Of a stretch of DNA of 10,661 nt, positions 8,873 through 10,661 are shown one piece after another. Below the pieces are notes generated by a model, which saw nothing but the letters and a program-made list of their open reading frames with translations, made no database searches and was not told where the DNA came from. Origin of the DNA: an uncultured Actinomycetes bacterium (GTDB taxonomy: Bacteria; Actinomycetota; Actinomycetes; Mycobacteriales; Nakamurellaceae). Where the stretch lies: assembly GCA_937926105.1 (NCBI GenBank), contig CALANS010000007.1:1-10661 (forward strand), in the 5' to 3' direction. How positions within the stretch are numbered: the stretch's first letter is position 1; the number at the start of each line of letters is the position of its first letter. A program made the position numbers and the translations under genes.

Positions 8873-10074
8873 GTGAGTCGGTAACCGTTCTCGTCACCTC
8901 CGCGTCCGGCGAGACCACGGGTGCGCTGGCGCTGCCCGTCGAGGTGTTCGGCACCCAGGCGAACATCCCGTTGATGCACCAGGTCGTGGTGGCGCAACTG
9001 GCCGCCGCACGGCAGGGCACGCACGCCACCAAGACCCGCGGGGATGTCTCCGGCGGCGGCCGCAAGCCGTACCGGCAGAAGGGCACCGGCCGGGCTCGCC
9101 AGGGCTCCACCCGCGCGCCGCAGTTCACCGGTGGTGGGATCGCACACGGCCCGGTGCCGCACGGCTACGCCCAGCGGACCCCGAAGAAGATGAAGGCGGC
9201 CGCGTTGCGCGGCGCGCTCTCCGACCGGGCCCGCGGCGGCAACGTGCACGTGCTGTCGGCCATCGTCGACGGTGACGTGCCCTCCACCAAGGCCGCATCC
9301 GCCGCGCTCGCCGCGATCAGCACCGCGCGCAATGTGCTCGTGGTGGTCGGGCGCGAGGACGAGGCTGGCTGGAAGAGCCTGCGCAACCTGCAGAACGTGC
9401 ACCTGCTCTCCTCCGACCAGCTGAACACCTATGACGTGCTGGTCAGCGACGACGTGGTCTTCACCCGCGCGGCGCTGGATGAGTTCCTCCAGTTCGCTCG
9501 CGCCGAGGCGGCCGCCGAGGTCGAGGTACCGGCCGAGGCGGCGGACGCTGCCCAGGCGAAGGCCGACGAGCGTGCCGCACAGTCGGCGCAGAAGGCGGCG
9601 GCGAAGGCCGAGCGTGATGCAGCCAAGGCGGCTGCCGAGAAAGCCGCCGCCGAGAAAGCCGCCGCCGGGAAGGCCGCCGCCGAGGAAGCTGCGGCCGAGC
9701 AGGCCGGTGACGACACCGCCGGTGACGAGGCCGTCGAGGCGGACGCCGTCACCGATGGCGAGGCAGCCGCCGACGACACCGTCACCGCTGGAGATGCCTC
9801 AGCGGCACGCGACTTCGGGCCGGGCAGCCACGCCGCGACCGAGGACGGATCGCCGCCGGACGGCTACCCCATCAAGGGCAACGCCGACTCGATGCTGTAC
9901 CACGTGCCCGGCAGCTCGCACTACGACCGCACGGTCGCCGAGGTGTGGTTCGACACCGCCGAGTCCGCCGAGGCCGCCGGCTTCCAGTTGCCGCCGAGCC
10001 AACGCAAGGCTGCCGAGGCTGCCGCCGCGAACGTCGACGATGCCACCGAGACCGACGAGGAGGAGTCGAAGTGA
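8869..10074 (+). CDS. rplD: Large ribosomal subunit protein L4 with long C-terminal extension
   Basis: Residues 1-212 are a complete L4, a 50S protein lining the exit tunnel constriction. The tunnel-loop block is present ([20 protein letters not shown], 61-80, followed by [10 protein letters not shown]). Normal L4 ends near here, at about 200-220 residues; this one has 401. The tail runs as follows: a Lys/Ala/Glu-rich helix with five KAAAE-type pentapeptides (253-277); an acidic linker (280-310); and a compact segment, 316-380, with [20 protein letters not shown] then [20 protein letters not shown]. That segment resembles the small actinobacterial 'sunset' domain, seen by memory on tails of other ribosomal proteins. 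The frame is uninterrupted and rplW begins on its stop (GTGA), so the tail is genuine rather than a frameshift product. Its role is unknown. In E. coli, L4 autoregulates the S10 operon and binds RNase E, so a tail could alter such contacts. Confidence 0.97.
   Translation: MSESVTVLVTSASGETTGALALPVEVFGTQANIPLMHQVVVAQLAAARQGTHATKTRGDVSGGGRKPYRQKGTGRARQGSTRAPQFTGGGIAHGPVPHGYAQRTPKKMKAAALRGALSDRARGGNVHVLSAIVDGDVPSTKAASAALAAISTARNVLVVVGREDEAGWKSLRNLQNVHLLSSDQLNTYDVLVSDDVVFTRAALDEFLQFARAEAAAEVEVPAEAADAAQAKADERAAQSAQKAAAKAERDAAKAAAEKAAAEKAAAGKAAAEEAAAEQAGDDTAGDEAVEADAVTDGEAAADDTVTAGDASAARDFGPGSHAATEDGSPPDGYPIKGNADSMLYHVPGSSHYDRTVAEVWFDTAESAEAAGFQLPPSQRKAAEAAAANVDDATETDEEESK
9625..9699 (+). repeat. 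Five tandem 15-bp units encoding KAAAE-type pentapeptides in rplD
   Basis: The units encode [20 protein letters not shown] and EAAAE. Such i/i+4 Lys-Glu salt-bridged alanine helices behave as rigid rods, as in engineered EAAAK linkers. Codons vary between units, so the repeat is kept at protein level rather than being a fresh duplication. Confidence 0.8.
10057..10065 (+). promoter_or_regulatory. rplW ribosome-binding site inside the rplD 3' end
   Basis: GAGGAGGAG lies 5 bases before the rplW GTG and is formed by the codons for the acidic last residues of L4 (DEEES). It supports the GTG at 10071 as the rplW start and so confirms that the end of the L4 extension is translated in this frame. 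Confidence 0.75.
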
Positions 10075-10364
10075 TCTCCGACCCCCGCGACATCATCATC
10101 GCCCCGGTGGTGTCCGAGAAGAGCTACGGCCTGCTGGAGTCCGGCCGGTACACCTTCGAGGTGCACCCGGACGCCAACAAGACCCAGGTGAAGATCGCCA
10201 TCGAGCAGATCTTCGGTGTCAAGGTGGTCTCGGTGAACACCATCAACCGCAAGGGCAAGCGCAAGCGGACCCGGTTCGGCTACGGCCAGCGTCGCTCGCA
10301 AAAGCGCGCCATCGTCACGCTGTCCGCCGACAGCAAGCCGATCGAGATCTTCACGGGCGCCTGA
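10071..10364 (+). CDS. rplW: Large ribosomal subunit protein L23
   Basis: This encodes the 97-residue L23, which sits at the tunnel exit and docks trigger factor and the signal recognition particle. The GTG at 10071 gives [20 protein letters not shown], the expected start. Upstream in-frame codons would extend into rplD and are rejected. Conserved features are the VSEKS motif, [17 protein letters not shown] and [15 protein letters not shown]. The start overlaps the rplD stop as GTGA, so it is translationally coupled to L4. Length is normal. Confidence 0.97.
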   Translation: MISDPRDIIIAPVVSEKSYGLLESGRYTFEVHPDANKTQVKIAIEQIFGVKVVSVNTINRKGKRKRTRFGYGQRRSQKRAIVTLSADSKPIEIFTGA

Positions 10365-10395
10365 GCCGGACTTGAGCAGAGGGACGAGTTAGACA

Positions 10396-10661
10396 ATGGC
10401 TATCCGCAAGTACAAGCCGACGACTCCGGGCCGTCGCGGGGCCTCGGTGAGCGACTTCGCCGAGCTGACCCGGGACACCCCGGAGAAGTCCCTGGTCCGG
10501 CCGCTGCATTCCAAGGGCGGCCGCAACGTGCACGGACGCATCACGGCCCGCCATCAGGGTGGCGGTCACAAGCGGGCCTACCGGCTGATCGACTTCCGTC
10601 GCGCGGACAAGGACGGCGTGCCGGCCAAGGTCGCGCACATCGAGTACGACCCGAACCGCAC
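10396..10661 (+). CDS. rplB: Large ribosomal subunit protein L2 (3'-truncated by window end)
   Basis: The first 88 codons of L2 are present. L2 is a primary 23S rRNA-binding protein required for subunit association and peptidyl transferase activity. The ATG at 10396 gives [20 protein letters not shown], the family start, followed by [20 protein letters not shown] and [14 protein letters not shown], which are diagnostic. A GAGGGAC lies roughly 15 bases upstream, so the ribosome-binding site is modest. The gene lies 31 bases after rplW in normal S10 order. The reading frame is open at the end of the window. Confidence 0.97.
   Translation, partial: MAIRKYKPTTPGRRGASVSDFAELTRDTPEKSLVRPLHSKGGRNVHGRITARHQGGGHKRAYRLIDFRRADKDGVPAKVAHIEYDPNR

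Noticed and set aside
9431..10375. Plus-strand 314-codon frame overlapping rplD, rplW and the gap
   Set aside because: It is an Arg/Pro-rich out-of-frame shadow. The rplD frame is supported by the coupled rplW start and the recognisable terminal module.

Overview
The window is from a high-GC Gram-positive bacterium (Actinobacteria). The EF-Tu, S12 and S7 sequences are typical of that phylum, GTG starts are common (fusA, tuf, rpsJ, rplW), and stem-loops lack U-tracts. The L4 protein carries a long Lys/Ala-rich tail ending in a small 'sunset'-like domain. From memory, such tails on ribosomal proteins occur in Nakamurella/Frankia-type actinomycetes, so I lean that way, but the genus cannot be fixed from this sequence.

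Layout: (1) 1-513, 3' end of rpoC, then a perfect 19-bp stem-loop. (2) 514-1058, the rpsL control region, with a convincing promoter (TTGCAC-17-TACCGT) and a leader that can close on itself next to the rpsL start. (3) 1059-5614, the str operon: rpsL, rpsG, fusA, tuf. rpsL and rpsG overlap by one base; the rpsG-fusA and fusA-tuf gaps hold hairpins. (4) 5615-7812, a 2.2-kb interval separating str from S10. It contains the tuf terminator, GC-rich degenerate repeats, and one minus-strand gene for an AbiEi-like winged-helix plus DUF559/Vsr-like nuclease-fold protein, flanked by two nearly identical 72-bp elements in inverted orientation. Beyond these come more hairpins, a 21-bp tandem duplication, and a promoter with a roughly 480-nt structured leader for the S10 operon. 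(5) 7813-10661, the S10 operon: rpsJ, rplC, rplD (with a 189-residue C-terminal extension), rplW and the start of rplB. rplC/rplD and rplD/rplW overlap by four bases.

Function: the plus-strand genes encode the RNA polymerase beta-prime subunit, two elongation GTPases and seven ribosomal proteins, co-transcribed in the usual bacterial order. The non-routine parts are the extended L4, the inverted-repeat-flanked accessory gene inserted exactly between the two operons, and several candidate RNA leader structures. No phage genes, transposase, CRISPR array, tRNA or rRNA was recognised.
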